From Pogona vitticeps (taxonomy: Eukaryota; Chordata; Lepidosauria; Squamata; Agamidae), in contig NC_135785.1 of NCBI RefSeq assembly GCF_051106095.1, positions 182,272,045-182,336,044 on the forward strand: a stretch of DNA of 64,000 nucleotides. The letters are read 5' to 3'. Position 1 is the stretch's first letter. Every line of letters starts with the position of its first letter. The position numbers and the translations under genes are program-made. The notes below the pieces were generated by a model, which saw only the letters and a program-made list of their open reading frames with translations, was not told the DNA's origin and did no database searches. Positions 36,950-50,268 of the stretch are shown one piece after another.

Positions 36950-37230
36950 ATTTTATGAGGCTGTTTTTCCCCTTTATGCAGTCAATCCATCTTATATCCA
37001 ATCTTCTTCTTTTCCTGATGCTTTCAAATTTTTTCCAGCATCTTTGTCTTTTCCAGTGAGCCTTATCTTTTTGTGATTGTCTCTCCCGAATTGGCCTTCT
37101 CAGCCACACTAGATGCTGTTCCAAGTCCTCTATTCAGAGCACGTTACCATAGTTTCTCGAGACTGAAGGATCTAATGTATCTTTTCATGATGTGCCTCAA
37201 GAATGACAGCCTCAGTTTCAGTATTTTATA
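36950..37230 (-). mobile_element. Old RTE-like LINE 3' fragment with about 120-bp insertion
   Basis: On the minus strand the block around 36960-37055 translates to remnants of the '..SLEKT.ML.KI.G..K..R..WIDCI' ending common to RTE-like LINEs; the plus-strand form is cagtcaatccatcttatatc ... tcttttccagtgagcc. The continuation (cttttcatgatgtgcctcaa, gacagcctcagtttcagtat) resumes at about 37175, so about 120 bp between are inserted. A second copy without that insertion is at 40420-40660. Confidence 0.5.
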
Positions 37231-40140
37231 TATATAAAAACAGAAGCTATTGATACATCCAGCAGAAAATCAATACTTCAGCCATTGGTTAACATGTTAG
37301 TACTTTAACTATTTGTATGATCAGTTCGTTTTACTATAAAAATGGGGATATCTGGTGTTACAGTACAAAATTGTAGATAAATTAAAAACAGATTAAAAGG
37401 AGTCAATCCAGAATCTAGATCTAAACAATAGACAAACAGAGCCAAGACCTCCACACCCATCTGTGGGAAACTAATTAGTTAGTATTCGATAACTATTCTG
37501 ACTTGGAAACCAGCCCGCATATATCCAAGCCAGGTTTTATCAACACTGTCTTGTAAGCAAAGTGTTCTGAGTTGTGACACTCTTCTGGACCTATAATCAA
37601 GGTATTTCTTACAGCATGTGTAAATAATTACATAGGGAGAAGTTACCATTGGTTACAAAACTAAGCCTTTGCTTACTTCTTTGGGAATGGTATGCCATCA
37701 TGCTGACATTTAACTTTCTCAGCTCTTTCTACACACATATATATCCCACACTCCACAAACCAAATAATTACTTATAGAAAGCAAGCTAGAGAGCCTTAAC
37801 TTTAAGTTGGAATCTTATTTCATAGAAGTGTATGACTCAACACGATCTGTCTTGATACAACACTTTTGACAAGAATTGGCTAGCATCCCAGCAGAATTCT
37901 TTCCTAGCTCCATCACATTAGGAAGAATGAAAGCCTGTAGAGGATACATTACCGAGCAAGGCGAGCAAGTCCCACCACGCGCTGGCCAGAGGTTCTCTGC
38001 CTCTCGTCATGTGGCGATGACTGGGTCAAGTACACTTCCCTGTGCAGCTGGAAGGGAGGACATTCAAATATCAACCTTCCAAAGGCTGCTGAATATCTGA
38101 ACCTGAATGAGAAAAATAGGACCAGACCGGGTTTCATTACCAAGCAAACTGTGTGAAGCTATCATTGGCCCTCAAAGCACCAGGATAGGGCTTACCCAAT
38201 GGAACTGATAGCCAGGGCAGGTGGGTGCCCTCTTGAAATACAAATCCTTGTGGGACTTAGCAGTCCAGTGCTCCCTTCCAGTGCTGTTGATGAAACTGTT
38301 TCCATCCACAACTCAGAACAAGCAGGTCCAGTCCTCCATGGAGTGGAACAAGGGAAGGGCTCCTGAGGTACACTTGGGAGGCTGCCCCTCCACACCCTCA
38401 CTTTGTCTAATTAAATGGATTATATATTTGTTTACATTTCCATCTTTCTCTCAATATGGACACCAAAGGTGGCTTGCAAAATATTGAAGGACAAATGCCG
38501 CTAAAAGCAATTAAGGGTATTACTGCATGCTACTAAGACAGTTCCAGAATGAAAGATTTTAAAAACATTGGCTGAAATCCTCTTGTATTTGGCACAGCAT
38601 AAAGTTATGCCTAAGGGAGTTTGTGGAGAGCTACATCCTGACAGCCTGTATGTCTGACTGTACAATAAACGACCACAACTGACATCACAACAAATGACAC
38701 AACTGACCATACAATTGACCCTGTAACTGCACCTGCAGACCTGCTTTCTGGATAAGAACTTCCACCCGGGTGCAAATCTCACAATGGCTTGCCCAGTTTG
38801 AAGTTACATGAGTGTAGGTACATAGCAGGATTTCAGCCATAAGAACAAGTTAAAAGTACAACATCCAGCATCAGATGACCCTTCCTCAAAAACTAAGCAG
38901 TTTCCCAAGCCTATCCTGAAACAAAAGAAATTTGCTTGCCAGAAGGAAGACTGTAGGGAAGGGGTCAGTGTGGCCTTCCTTACCAGACAGTTCTGTAGCC
39001 TGGAAGCAGTCGCAGAAAATGCTCTTTTTCATATCCTCACAAAATGTGCCTGTGAAGCTGGTAAGTCTAAGAGAAGAACTTCCTTCAAAGGTCTTAAAAC
39101 CTGGGGAGATATGGTTATTCATCTCAATCCCATGCAAATTATCCTCCTCCTGCCCCAATTAATTAATTTCTTCAACCTTTCTATACAATATTGTAGAAGT
39201 TAACAATCCTGCATGTAGCCTGGAGCTGGGTTTCAGCAGGTTTTGCTCAAATTAAGGTGACTGTCTTCTGCCACTAAGCAATTAGCAATATCCTTTTCCC
39301 CAGTCAAGCCCCTGTACCCTCATTCTGACTATTTGCTTCCAGTTGTTTGCTTGCTCTCTCTCTCTTCCTCTCTGACTTTTGGCCAGAGCAGACATGTTTC
39401 TCACTGCTTCCTGACCTCCAGACCACAAGGATACATAGATTTCTCCCTCTTCCAGATAGATGAGAGATCTACACCCTCTTTATCCTTTTGCTCTTCTGAT
39501 TGTAACTGAGTATCAACTGTAAATAAAGGTTTTTCTTCTACTACTACTTAAACTACTTGTTCAGTGATTTTCATATGTAAAGTGCTAGTTTCATTGTGAA
39601 AATAAGGAGGCAGGGTGGAAGCTGGGATTTTTAGCTATTCCTCTTCACATTTTCCCTGTGCTACAACTGTTTTTGTAGTTTATGTTCTGCTAACTAAAAG
39701 AGACTTAAGCAAAATTTCTCTAATATACAGCACAAGAAAAAAGTAAGCCATGAATTATGCTGTCTGTGCTAAACAATTTTGCTGTTTGTACTTTATGAGT
39801 CTTGCTGCACTCTATTCAAGATGCTTGACAAGGGCTTAGAAGAACAATGTAGAAACAAGGGAACAAAATTGGAAATCAACCTGTAAAGGCAATTGTAGAA
39901 TGTCCTGAAGGCTTCCACTCTTATCTGAAACAGATCAAAAGCACTTGTGAGTCCTCTCTCCCCTGTCCTGAAAGAGAGTTGAAGTATAGATTACTGTCTG
40001 GATTTATATGTGCTTTATTGTGCACATAGAGTATGGGCAAATATTTGAAGTCTGTGGCCAACAATTTCATTCCAACAAAAGCAGACTTCATTCAGATACA
40101 TTGTTTATAAAAAACTGAAAGAGAATAGAATTAAAAGTAG
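37231..40140. other. Gene-free stretch with a short L2 tail
   Basis: No gene supported. A minus-strand L2-like tail lies at about 38417-38490 (catctttctctcaatatgga ... ggtggcttgcaaaat). At about 39420-39560 an AATAAA with following T-rich sequence looks slightly LTR-like, but no partner or boundaries are seen. Confidence 0.4.
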
Positions 40141-40189
40141 CAACCTGTGTGTATTATGCACCACCAAATTGCTTCCAATTAATGGTGAC

Positions 40190-40352
40190 CCTATGTAGTG
40201 TAGTGGATAGAGTGATAGACTAAGACTGGGTTTGGATCCCTGCTTGGCCATGGAAACTCAGGAGAGGGGTGGAGCTGGTAAAACCTTACTTACTTTGAAA
40301 AACCAATTTGGGTCACTATAAGTCAGTTCCAGTTTCATGGCAGATAGCACAC
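40190..40352 (+). mobile_element. Sauria-type SINE
   Basis: tgtagtggatagagtgatag (box A side), gggtttggatccctgcttgg (box B side), then ctggtaaaaccttacttact and tcactataagtcagttccag, the BovB-like tail. Directly preceded by a minus-strand BovB-like tail piece at about 40150-40190. Confidence 0.75.
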
Positions 40353-40419
40353 ATGAATTAGTGATCTCAAAAAGATCCTGCTGTCAACTGCCTGCCTCAC
40401 TCTTGCAAATTCGAGGTCA

Positions 40420-40660
40420 TGGGTCATGTATTGAGTCAATCCATCCCATGTTTATTCTTCCTCATTCCTTACTGCCTTCCACTTTTCCCGACATTAATGT
40501 TTTTTCCCAGTGATATTTTCTTCTCATGATGTGCCCAAATTATTAATCCCTCAGCTTAGTCATTTTTTATTCCAGAGTAAATGCGGGCTTGATTTTATTT
40601 AGAACCCACTTATTTGTCTTTTTAATAGCCCATGGTATCACCAAAAATAGTAGATATTTA
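40420..40660 (-). mobile_element. Old RTE-like LINE 3' fragment
   Basis: Plus strand reads gagtcaatccatcccatgtt, ccttccacttttcccgacat, cttctcatgatgtgcccaaa, cctcagcttagtcatttttt and gaacccacttatttgtcttt, the reverse of an RTE-type ORF end (HIMRR..SLEKT...G...R...WIDSI). Many changes, so old. Confidence 0.55.
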
Positions 40661-41424
40661 ACAACACCAAATTAATCATTTGGGAAAACTGCGAGCAATG
40701 CTGTCAGGAGGCTAGATGACATTGTAATTCTGTATTCCTAGCAAGGTCACTCAAAACAGAATGGTCAAAGCCGTTACATCAGGCTAAGATACATCTAATC
40801 TTTTCAGGGTTAATGACTACATCAGCAGGTGGGAATGGATATTTCCAGTAGTGGTGAGGCCAGAGAAATTCCAGCAGGGAAGCTAATGAGCAACAGCAGT
40901 AGTGCCAGAGAATCTTTGGCAGACATCAGCAGTGATATTCAAGCTAACTCTTGTTAGTACTGTGCAGACGGCAGCAATGTAAACTACTCCTGAATATTTA
41001 TTAACTTGAAAAATCTATGCTAAGGCAATCTGTGTATACATCAGCAAAATTTTCAAAATGAATCTAACAACACAGAAAAGAAACAGGCCAGTATCCTGTT
41101 CTCTTTTTCTCCATATGCAGAAGGAGAAATGGAGAAGTGGCCATGGCTAACAGATGAAGTTTTGATCGCATGTCAGTCATGTGTCTAGTTTTGCATCCAG
41201 CACCTTGTCAATTAGCCACAGCTACTTCCATGATTACCCTTCCATGCATAGTAAAAAGCAACAGGAAACTTGCTCTAGACATATTTTTTTTAAATGAGAA
41301 TTTGTCCCCTAGTTTATATTTGGGAAGCATATACAGAGTGCTGGACTAAGGCTGTGCATAATACAAAGTTCAGCAGCTTTAATTCTACAAACCCAGGAAG
41401 TTGCTTCCTTCTGAGCTAAGTATT
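40661..41424. other. Gene-free stretch
   Basis: No exon or repeat recognised. Confidence 0.4.
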
Positions 41425-41432
41425 GTCTACAC

Positions 41433-41669
41433 CAGAGGTCCCCAACCCCCAGTCCATGGCCCGGTGCCTGTCCGTGGCCTGAGTCAGACTGGGTCGTGCA
41501 GACCTCCCCCCCCACTCACCCCTGCACAGCCTTTTTGTGTCTGTGCACGCATGCTCCAGCATGCCCATGTGAGCGCCATGCCACTGATTGCACATGCGCA
41601 TGAGCGCGGGGGTGGGGGTGCCCCACCTTCCCCAGCTGGTCCACGGGGTGAAAAGGTTGGAGACCCCTG
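41433..41669. mobile_element. hAT miniature element, 237 bp, with perfect 8-bp duplication
   Basis: Starts CAGAGGTCCCCAACCCCC and ends AAGGTTGGAGACCCCTG, the same terminus family as 16158-16281. Flanked by gtctacac on both sides (41425-41432 and 41670-41677). The interior is GC-rich with many gcatgcgc-type steps, resembling the GC-rich block before the hAT end at 20924. Confidence 0.93.
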
Positions 41670-41879
41670 GTCTACACTGAATGACGCCAGCTGTGCAGGA
41701 TTTCAGATGGACAATGCTGGTGAGGGAAGTTGGGGCTCTATATATGAAAGCATGTGCTAGGCTACCCTCCCATGAAGGTTTATTGTTAGGTGAGCTTCAA
41801 GTTGTTCCTGAATTGTGTGTACCCTCAAGGGATTTGAGATGTTCACAAAATGGCTTACGCTTGTTATATTCTAAAACGT

Positions 41880-41962
41880 TTCCATGGCTGACCATGAATT
41901 TGAACCTGGGTCTCCTGAGTCTTGGTCCAACATGCTATGCACTGCACCCCACTGGCTCTTTG
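41880..41962 (-). mobile_element. SINE head (tRNA-like) fragment
   Basis: Minus strand reads ccagtggggtgcagtgcata (box A side) and gacccaggttcaaattc (box B side), a tRNA-derived SINE 5' part without its tail. Confidence 0.6.
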
Positions 41963-44005
41963 GTACCCAGGAGAAGACTCATTTTCCTTTGTAGGAAAAC
42001 CTCTTCTTGTAGTTACAAGGAAATTGATAATGAATCTGCTCTCAAAGGAAATGGAAAGAGATGACATGAATAAGAAGACTTTAGCACTGAAGCCAACAGC
42101 ATATTTTGCAGGGCATATAAAATAGTAAAAGGGCAGCCGGTTAAACCCATCCCCTTGCTAAAGGTTTGGTGACTTTTGCTCTAAGGAACTCCCTTAATTT
42201 GTAGGTATCAAGAAAAAGCCATGGAAGGTGGTTGAGAGAAGCTATACTACTACGTGCCTTTAAAGTTTAAAGAAATGAGATATCCCTTTGCTTTTGCCCT
42301 GAATCCTAGCCAATGCTGTTTTATTTTGTTTCTGAAAACCCTACAGACCAAGCTTTCTTTATAAGCCTCTGGCTGGGAGTGTTTCAAGGGAACAGTTCAT
42401 CACTCTAAGAATTTCCTTTTGCCTCTAGGCATGAATAGCTTTAGAGCAGCAAGGTAACTGACAGATAAGGGGGTGGGGGCAGAGAATGGCTGTTCTCACC
42501 AAGAGCTTTCCAGAGACATTGCATTGCAAGGAGTTGTTGCCATGCCAAAATCTGTTTACTCTCTCTGTTCCAACTTTCCTAATCAATTTGTCTGCGTGGC
42601 TAAATTGAGGATCTGCTTAGTTATCTGGCTTCACAGCAACAAGTCAGTGATTACGCTTTGGTGTGAATGCAAACAGCTGTTTGGGATTTCCCCCCTCCAG
42701 AAGCAATATAATAAAGCCACCCAACACACACAGATGCATCCATTTTTAATGGAAGCAGAACAACAACTTCTAATTGAAGCCTACATTATATTTAGGAACT
42801 CTTCCCATCTTTCTGTGACCGGTTTCCCAAGAAGCTATGAGAGGAGAATAGTTCCCAACAGAAGTTGATCAGATTGGCAGCTACCGCCTTGTTCAATAAT
42901 GTGGGTAGGACAGCCTTCTCCGTTGCATAGCGAGAGCAGCCAGCCAGCCTGAAATGCTCGCTTCTGTCATCCAACTGCATATTATTAGTTCCAGATCATC
43001 AAAAAGTAATAATATAAATGTTATTAATGAGTTAATTAATGTATTGCCCTTTCAGGTTTGGCTTTGGATCTCCTGGATCCAAAGCCCTTTCTATTCCCTG
43101 AGAGACCTGATATCTTAACTACACAAGCTATATTTTCTTTCTGCTGAAACATATTGAGGTCTTTAAAATACTGGAGACCTAAAACAGGAGTACACTCCTC
43201 TGCTCTCTTGTCTTAACTGTCTTAACTAGAGCAATCTGGCATAGCTTTGAAAATGGAGGTGCATCACCATCTTGCCCCTAACGCTAAATGGAAGAGCCTT
43301 GTGGAACCACTTGGCTTCATCAGTTACCACATGACTGTAGAGCAAGTGAATTACTCCCTTTCAGTGGCCTGAGCTGGAATGGGAAGATAAAATAGGAATT
43401 TAGTAATAGATGATGTACAATAGATTGGGAAAGGTTTCTGACTGTCAGTTTTGAACAACGGCATCTAAATTAGGCTTGCTGAAATTAAGAGACCTTGGGG
43501 GGGGGGTCACCCGGAAAAGCATTTAAGTTCAATTTAGTTCTGTTACAGAAAACTAATCCTGCAGCTTATAATGTGTTCAGAGGGTCGCTGCCATTTCATT
43601 CCAGATCTGTGGCTCTTCCATCTGGCTCTGGAGGGTGGATCGTGAGGTTCTATACCCAAACCATGTAGATTCAAGTTTCAACAGGTTTACCGTCTGCGCA
43701 TCCCCAGGCTACAAGGCAAAGAGCACTAGTGCTAATTCCACCCCAGGGAAAGGGCAAAGAATATCCAGCCTATCCCCAGTCAGGCACTGATGTCTCCTTT
43801 CAAGTCACCTCTCTTTTACTGAATTGTCAAGACAGTCTCTAACATCTGCCCCCCCCCCCCCCCGCCATGGTCTCTCTTTCTTCGTACCTGTTGTCTTCCA
43901 AAACATACAACTGAAGGTCTTACAACCCTATAGAAATATGAAGCACTATCACTAAAGCACCGGGCACTCTGACAGTTCTTCCCTACCAAACCTAACAAAA
44001 AATAT
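41963..44005. other. Gene-free stretch
   Basis: About 2 kb with no gene. A poly-C run lies at about 43848-43863. Confidence 0.4.
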
Positions 44006-44690
44006 CACTGGTATCCATTTATTTGATTTTATTTATTTCTACTTGTATATCACACCATTACTGCAAATAGTCTCTGGGTGGTTTAACAACACATCAAATC
44101 ATAATTAAAACCAATGGTATAAAATTACAATAAATACAACAAAACCCTGACACCAGGGTTTAAAAAAAAACCTGCATTGAAATAGAAACAACAATTTTAA
44201 AACAGATTTGGGCATTTCAGGTCAATGGTTAAAAGCACAAATAAAAGTCAGCTTTAGATCTTTCTGTTTTTATCAGTTTCCTAAAAACGGACAGGTATGG
44301 CGCCTGATGAACCTCTGTAGGAGGCTTGTTCCAGGGAGAAGGAGCCACAACTGAGAAAGTGCAGTTAATGTTGTTTGAACTTTTAGCCTCTTTAGGTGTC
44401 ACCATTTTTGATACCAAGGACTGTGATGATGCGGTGGGTTGGTTAGAGATGTTCCAAGAGGTATTGAGGTCCTAGACTGCTAAAAGGCTGTATGGGTCAT
44501 GACCAGCACCTTGAATTGGTCACAGAAACTAACAGGAAGCCAATGGAGATATGCCAAGACTGGGGATATGTGCTCATATCTGCTGGTCAGATCAGTCTGG
44601 TAGCTGCGTTTTGGACCTGCTGAAGTTTCCATAGTGACTTCAAGGGTAGCCTTACATATAGACATTTATAGTCCTCTTATACCCACACAG
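44006..44690 (-). mobile_element. L2-clade LINE 3' fragment
   Basis: The plus strand begins with the L2 tail (tttatttgattttatttatt ... tctctgggtggtttaaca). Minus-strand translation gives INCTFSVVAPSPWNKPP (the ERAFSxxAPxLWNxLP motif) and, upstream, RYEHISPVLAYLHWLPVSF followed by QFKVLVMTHTAF, both standard blocks of the L2 ORF C-terminus. Frames are broken. Confidence 0.85.
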
Positions 44691-44702
44691 TCATGGAAAA
44701 AT

Positions 44703-44985
44703 AATAGTTGTTGCTATCAAGTTTATTCTGACTTCGGGTGACCCTCCCAGGGTTTTCTAGACATATAATACTCAGAAGTGCTTTATCAGTCCCTTTTTCT
44801 GGTAGTATCTCAAAGCTGTACAGCTAGCTCAAGGTTGCACAGATAGTAGGGCACATGTCTGGATCAACCACACATGCTCCAGGTAATACTGGCTGGCCCC
44901 TCTCCCAATGAGGATTCAAACTCACAGCTCCTGGATGTTCCATCCCACAAGATATACCAGCTAAAAGCCCTGAAATCTACCTCTA
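44703..44985 (-). mobile_element. Sauria-type SINE, long variant
   Basis: The plus strand carries the reverse tail (gttgctatcaagtttattct, gacttcgggtgaccctccca, gggttttctagacatataat, actcagaagtgctttatcag) and at the far end the reverse head (aatgaggattcaaactcaca). Inserted next to the end of the L2 fragment. Confidence 0.7.
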
Positions 44986-47900
44986 ATGATTGCTATGATC
45001 TTTTCCTCTTGCCAGAGAGTCGCTGAATCTTTAGGAACACACTAGCTAATGATACACACAGAATGTTGAATCTTTTAACCTTGAATTAATGCTTCCAGGA
45101 AAACCTAATCTGCAAGCAATCTTGAGTATACATCCATATCTTTTAACCTCACAGGATAGTTCTGTAAGGCTGGTCTAGCAGTTTTCTAATGGTGCAATAA
45201 TTGTCTAGGCAGTTTATTTTCTCTTGATGTAGTATTTCAGTTCATCATCATCCCTTAGTTTTGAAAATAGGGACACTGGCATTTATCGTATTGCAAGCTT
45301 AGACAGCCCTCTAGTGACTTTATGGGAAATTTTTCCAGCATGATGTGCACACAGTGTTTTAGTTCTAACAGTCCCTCTTTGCAGAAATATCCTTTTTGAT
45401 TACAGAAATATGACAAAGATCATGTAAACTCAATAGTTTCCCATGCACTCAGCACATTTTTAGAGTGGAATGCAAAGAGTACTCTGACACCCAGCTGACT
45501 TCAAAGCAACGGCATGCTAAATGCCATTGTTTGGGCCTGTTAACACCATCTCGTGTATTTCAGATGCTTGACATTTCCTATAGAACACAAACATTTGATG
45601 TGTTTATGCTGAAATCTTAGATGGTCTCTGGAAGCAGGATCTCTGGTGAGAAGGGGAAAACAGGCCTCATAATCCCTGCCTCCTGCCTGCCACCAGTCAC
45701 CACAGAAACTGCAGTGAGCTTTGTTCAGTAGGCTTTTGACAGAGCCGTGATGTCAGTTGGGGCCAAAATCCAAGACCCACATGTCTCCCATTCTGACAGG
45801 AAACGGGGAGAAACGAACATGAGCGGAATCTTTAAGTTAAAGTATGGAACTCAAAAGTGGAGGAGGGGGGATGGCATTCCTTCCTCTTTTGTGCCTAGCT
45901 GGGGCAAGCCTGGCAGAGTTGCGATAAGGTGGGTTCCTCTACCTTTGGACCTCATCTAACATGCAGTGAGGATTTTCTCAATAAAATCCTGTGGATTTCT
46001 TGTGCAGAGCTAATGTAATTAATGAATTTAATCCAATAAAAGACGTCTCCTGTGAAACAAGGAGTGGCTGTCCTCAATCCTTATTGACTGTGGGGATCCA
46101 GACATTAGAGGCTGAGTAAATTTTAATGTGCAACAGTCCTGGTTCACACACCATCTTCCTAATACAGGTGGCAACAATTCATCCCTTACAGCAATCTTCT
46201 CTCGTTCTAACTCACCTCTTACCTCTGTCTTCACGAAGATAGCAACTTCCAGAGAGTTTTTGGACTTTGGGGCCAGGGAGAGGATAGTCCTCCGCATGTT
46301 GGACTGAGAGTCCCAGCAGCCCTAACCAACATGGTGAATGGTTAGGGCTGATGGGAGTTGTAATCCTACACTGTCAAGAGGTTAGACATTCCCCCATTGC
46401 TGCATTAACCTGTCCAGCATGACCAATGCCAAGAAATGCTGGGGATTGCAGGCAAAGATATTGGGAGGAACAAGGTTGCAGAGGGCTGCTTTACACAAAT
46501 TCAGTCCAGCTGTGTCCCATCCACTGTCCAGAGGGAAGGAAAAACTATTTCGCATGCATTAAGTATTCCATGATACACAGTGTTTTGCACTGTGAACTGA
46601 CACATATATTGGCACACCCTCCGGTTATCCATTGCAACGCGTTAACAAGAGGAGCCCCCTGCTTCTGGGGCAGAGGACCCCCAAGGCCCTCGCAGCTGGC
46701 CTCTATTTGGGGCATTTGCAGCTCTGGGTTGATATGCCTTCAGTAAGAGGGAAATTTGAGGAAAACAAAAACAAATCCACGCAAACTTCTCTGATATCTC
46801 TAGCCTTTTCTATACAGTGATTGACCTCAAATTTTGACAGTACATTATTAAATCCATCCTCACCCCCAAAAGGTGATTTTAAAAGGTTGGGAGACTTTTT
46901 TAAAAAAAAATTACTGTGAATGAAAAAAGCTTTAGCAGATTGTCAGATTGTCACCTGCATCATTTTCCTCTACTGCTCGGGAATGTTTCAGGTTGGGCTT
47001 TCATTATCAGTTTTCTCTTTTTTAAAAAATCTGTATTTCTTTTTCTTCTCTCCCCATCTCTTGCTTATTAAATTAACACAATGTTTTCCCTTCATGGATC
47101 AGTCTGGCAGGGCACTGTATGTATTAACTTCTGCATGACAAAATGCTCTCCAGGCCTAATGATGTTTTCTTGGTTTCTTAAATCTGCGAGCACTGACTGC
47201 TTGTATCTTCCAACATGTACCTATTAAACTTGGAATGCACAACGGTGAGAATCATATTCTTCTGCACCATTTTTCAAATAGTGCAAAAATGATTGCACCA
47301 TTTTGCCAATGCCAGGAACAACAACAACAACAACAAGCACGTGGAAGGACAAATGGTAAGCCCTGTTTCCATGTTGGGCAGTGGGAGAGATGAACAGATC
47401 CAACAAAAGAAAAAGAGAGGGGGAAAGAGGAAACAAAACATGAAAAGAGGGAAATGAGATAGTATTTATCTAGCAAGCCCCACAGGTGAGAACCAGTATC
47501 CCAAGAGCAGATCCCCCCCCCCCTTCATCCCTGCAACTCCTGGGATCTTCTCAAAATCTGCTCTGGGGGCTTTGTATTCTGGGGAACACAGTCCCTTTTC
47601 CATCCTGCTGTTTACAATAAAGTTCTTACAGTGAAATCATATACTTCTTTATGCAGAGGCAAGTTCCACTGGACTGTCTTTGGGGTATGCACAATAGAAT
47701 TGCAGCCTCAGTTTCCAAAGCACCAAAACTGAGGCATCTGTTTTTGAGGCAAGGGATGAATTTGAGTAGCTCCTTAGGGTACAAACAAGGAGGGAGCAAA
47801 CCCTTCACTTTCCTCCAAGCCTACAAAGGGTTTGGGAATCTGCTTTTCACTACGTACAGGTGAACACATTTCTCTCATTTTGTTATTCCACCATTCTTTT

Positions 47901-48369
47901 GGTTCATATGACTCTGGACTTCATTCCATCTGATCTTGGCTTGTAAGGAAGAGGGCTTCTAAAATTAAATTTGGAAATAGAATATGCCCCAGCTTGCAAC
48001 AGATTTTAGTCCATCTCTGTCCCCCTCTCAGCTCTCCTGATGAAGACTGACAGACTGAAAATCTTGTTGATGCTGTGTTTATAATTGTAATCAATATGTT
48101 TTCTGTATTTGCTTACAAAAATATACACATATGCTGTTGCACTGCCAGTTACCAAAAAAAAAAAAAAGAAAAGAAAAAAGAAAAAGAAAAAGAAAGAAAC
48201 TTAATGCAGTTCTCTCTCTGTGTATGTATGTTTGTTTTGGTTTTGCAGTATTTAACCAGTGTTCTAGTACACAAGTAGAAAAAAACCCCAAAATACTGTG
48301 GAGGCCATCATTTGTGGATGGTTTGCAGTAATTTATTCTTACACACCAACTGAAGAATTCATTTTGTGA
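44986..48369. other. Gene-free stretch with one small palindromic repeat
   Basis: No gene supported. Includes the hAT-like palindrome at 46290-46395, a poly-C run near 47512-47523 and an A/G-rich run (polyA then GAAA) at 48152-48199. Confidence 0.4.
46290..46395. mobile_element. hAT-like palindromic miniature element
   Basis: Core gcagccctaaccaacatggt / gaatggttagggctgatggg is an inverted repeat followed by gagttgtaatcctaca, the same type of core as in the hAT miniatures at 21641 and 25595. Termini and target duplication are not clear. Confidence 0.5.
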
Positions 48370-48440
48370 AATGGGACTGCATATAACTTGCACACATTAT
48401 GGGAAAGTAAACTGTATCCAAAATCGAACTTTTCACCAGT
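48370..48440 (+). repeat. Unclassified interspersed repeat, possible copy 3
   Basis: gactgcatataacttgcaca followed by cattatgggaaagtaaactg and tatccaaaatc aligns with gggtgcacatagcttgcaca and the following bases of the copy at 28806. Only part of the unit is present. Confidence 0.35.
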
Positions 48441-50268
48441 GGTCATCAGTTGCTGCTACTCCCATTCACCTGATATAATTTCAGACCCTGAGTGCTTGAA
48501 TGTGGAGAATGATGACATGTTGTTTTTTAGCCATTAAGTTGTGTCCAACTCTTCGTGACCCCATGGACCAGAGCATGCCAGGCCCTCCTGTCTTCCACTG
48601 CCTCCCAGAGTTTGGTCAAATTCATGTTGGTAGCTTCAGTGACACTGTCCAACCATCTCATCCTCTGTCGTCCCCTTCTCCTCTTGACTTAACACATCAG
48701 GGGCTTTTCCAGGGAGTCCTCTCTTCTCATGAGATGGCCAATGTATTGGAGCCTCAGCTTCAAGATCTGTCCTTCCAGGGAGCACTCAGGGTTGATTTCC
48801 TTCAGAATGGATAGGTTTGTTCTCCTTGCAGTCCAGGGGATTCTTAAGAGTCTCCTCCAGCACCACAGTTCAAAGGCATCAATTCTTCGGCGGGTCAGCC
48901 TTCTTTGTGGTCCAGCTTTCACTTCCATACATTGCTACTGGAAAAACCATAGCTTTGACTATGCTGACCTTTATTGGCAAGGTGATGTCTCTGCTTTTTA
49001 AAATGCTGTCTAGGTGTGTCATTGCTTTCTTCCCAAGAAGCAGGCGTATTTTAATTTCATGGCTGTTGTCTCCATCTGCAGTGATCATGGAGCCCAGGAA
49101 AGTAAAATCTGTCACTACCTCCATATCGTCCCCTTCGATTTGCCAGGAGGTGATGGGACGAGTGGCCATGATGATAGTGTTTTTTTGTTGTTGTTGTTTT
49201 TATATTCAGATCATTTTGGCACTCTCCTCTTTCACCCTCATTAAGAGGTTCTTTAAGTACTCCTCAATTTCTACCATCAGAGTGGTATCATCTGCATATC
49301 TGAGGTTGTTGATATTTCTTCCTGCAATCTTAATTTTGGTTTGGGATTCATGCAGTCCAGCCTTTCGCGTGACGTATCCTGCATATAAGTTAAATAAGCA
49401 GGGAGACAATATATAGCCTTGTCGTACTCCTTTACCAATTTTGAACCAATTAGTTGTTCCATATCCAGTTCTCACTGTTGCTTCCTGTCCCACATATAGA
49501 TTTCTCAGGAGATAGATAAGGTGGTCAGACACTCCTATTTCTTTAAGAACTTGCCATAGTTTGCTGTGGTCCACACAGTCAAAGGCTTTTGCATAGTCAA
49601 TGAAGCAGAAGTAGATGTTTTTCTGGAACCCTCAGGCTTTCTCCATAATCCAGTGCATGTTAGCAATTTGGTCTCTAGTTCCTCTGCCCCTTCGAAATCT
49701 AGCTTGTACTTCTGGGAGTTCTTGGTCCACATACTGCTGAAGCCTACCTTGTAGGACTTTGAGCATAACCTTGCTAGCATGTGAAATGAGTGCAATTGTA
49801 TGGTAGTTGGAGCATTCTTTGGCAGTGCCCTTCTTTGGGATTGGGATGTGGACTGATCTTTTCCAAACCTCTGGCCACTACTGTGTTTTCCAAACTTGCT
49901 GGCATATTGAGTGTAGCACCTTAACAGTGTCATCTTTTAAGATTTTAAATAGTTCAACTGGAATGCCATCACCTCCACTGGCCTTGTTGTTAGCCAGGCT
50001 TTCTAAGGCCCACTTGACTTCACTCTCCAGGATGTCTGGCTCAAGGTCAGCAACCACACTACAGTATCTGGGTTGTTGGGGACATCCAGATCTTTCTGGT
50101 TTAATTCCTCTGTGTATTCTTGCCACCTCTTCTTGATATCTTCTGCTTCTCTGAGGTCCCTCCCATTTTTGTCCTTTTTCCTATCCATCTTTGCACAAAA
50201 TGTTCCTTTAAGATCTTCAATTTTCTTAAGCAGATCTCTGGTTTTTCCCTTTCTATTATTTTCCTCTA

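Noticed and set aside
39420-39620. Possible LTR R-U5 segment with AATAAA
   Set aside because: No second copy, no boundaries, no flanking duplication; not strong enough to list as an element.
42473-42868. Open frame of 131 codons on the plus strand
   Set aside because: No family motif, no splice or promoter context, ordinary composition; expected by chance in 64 kb.
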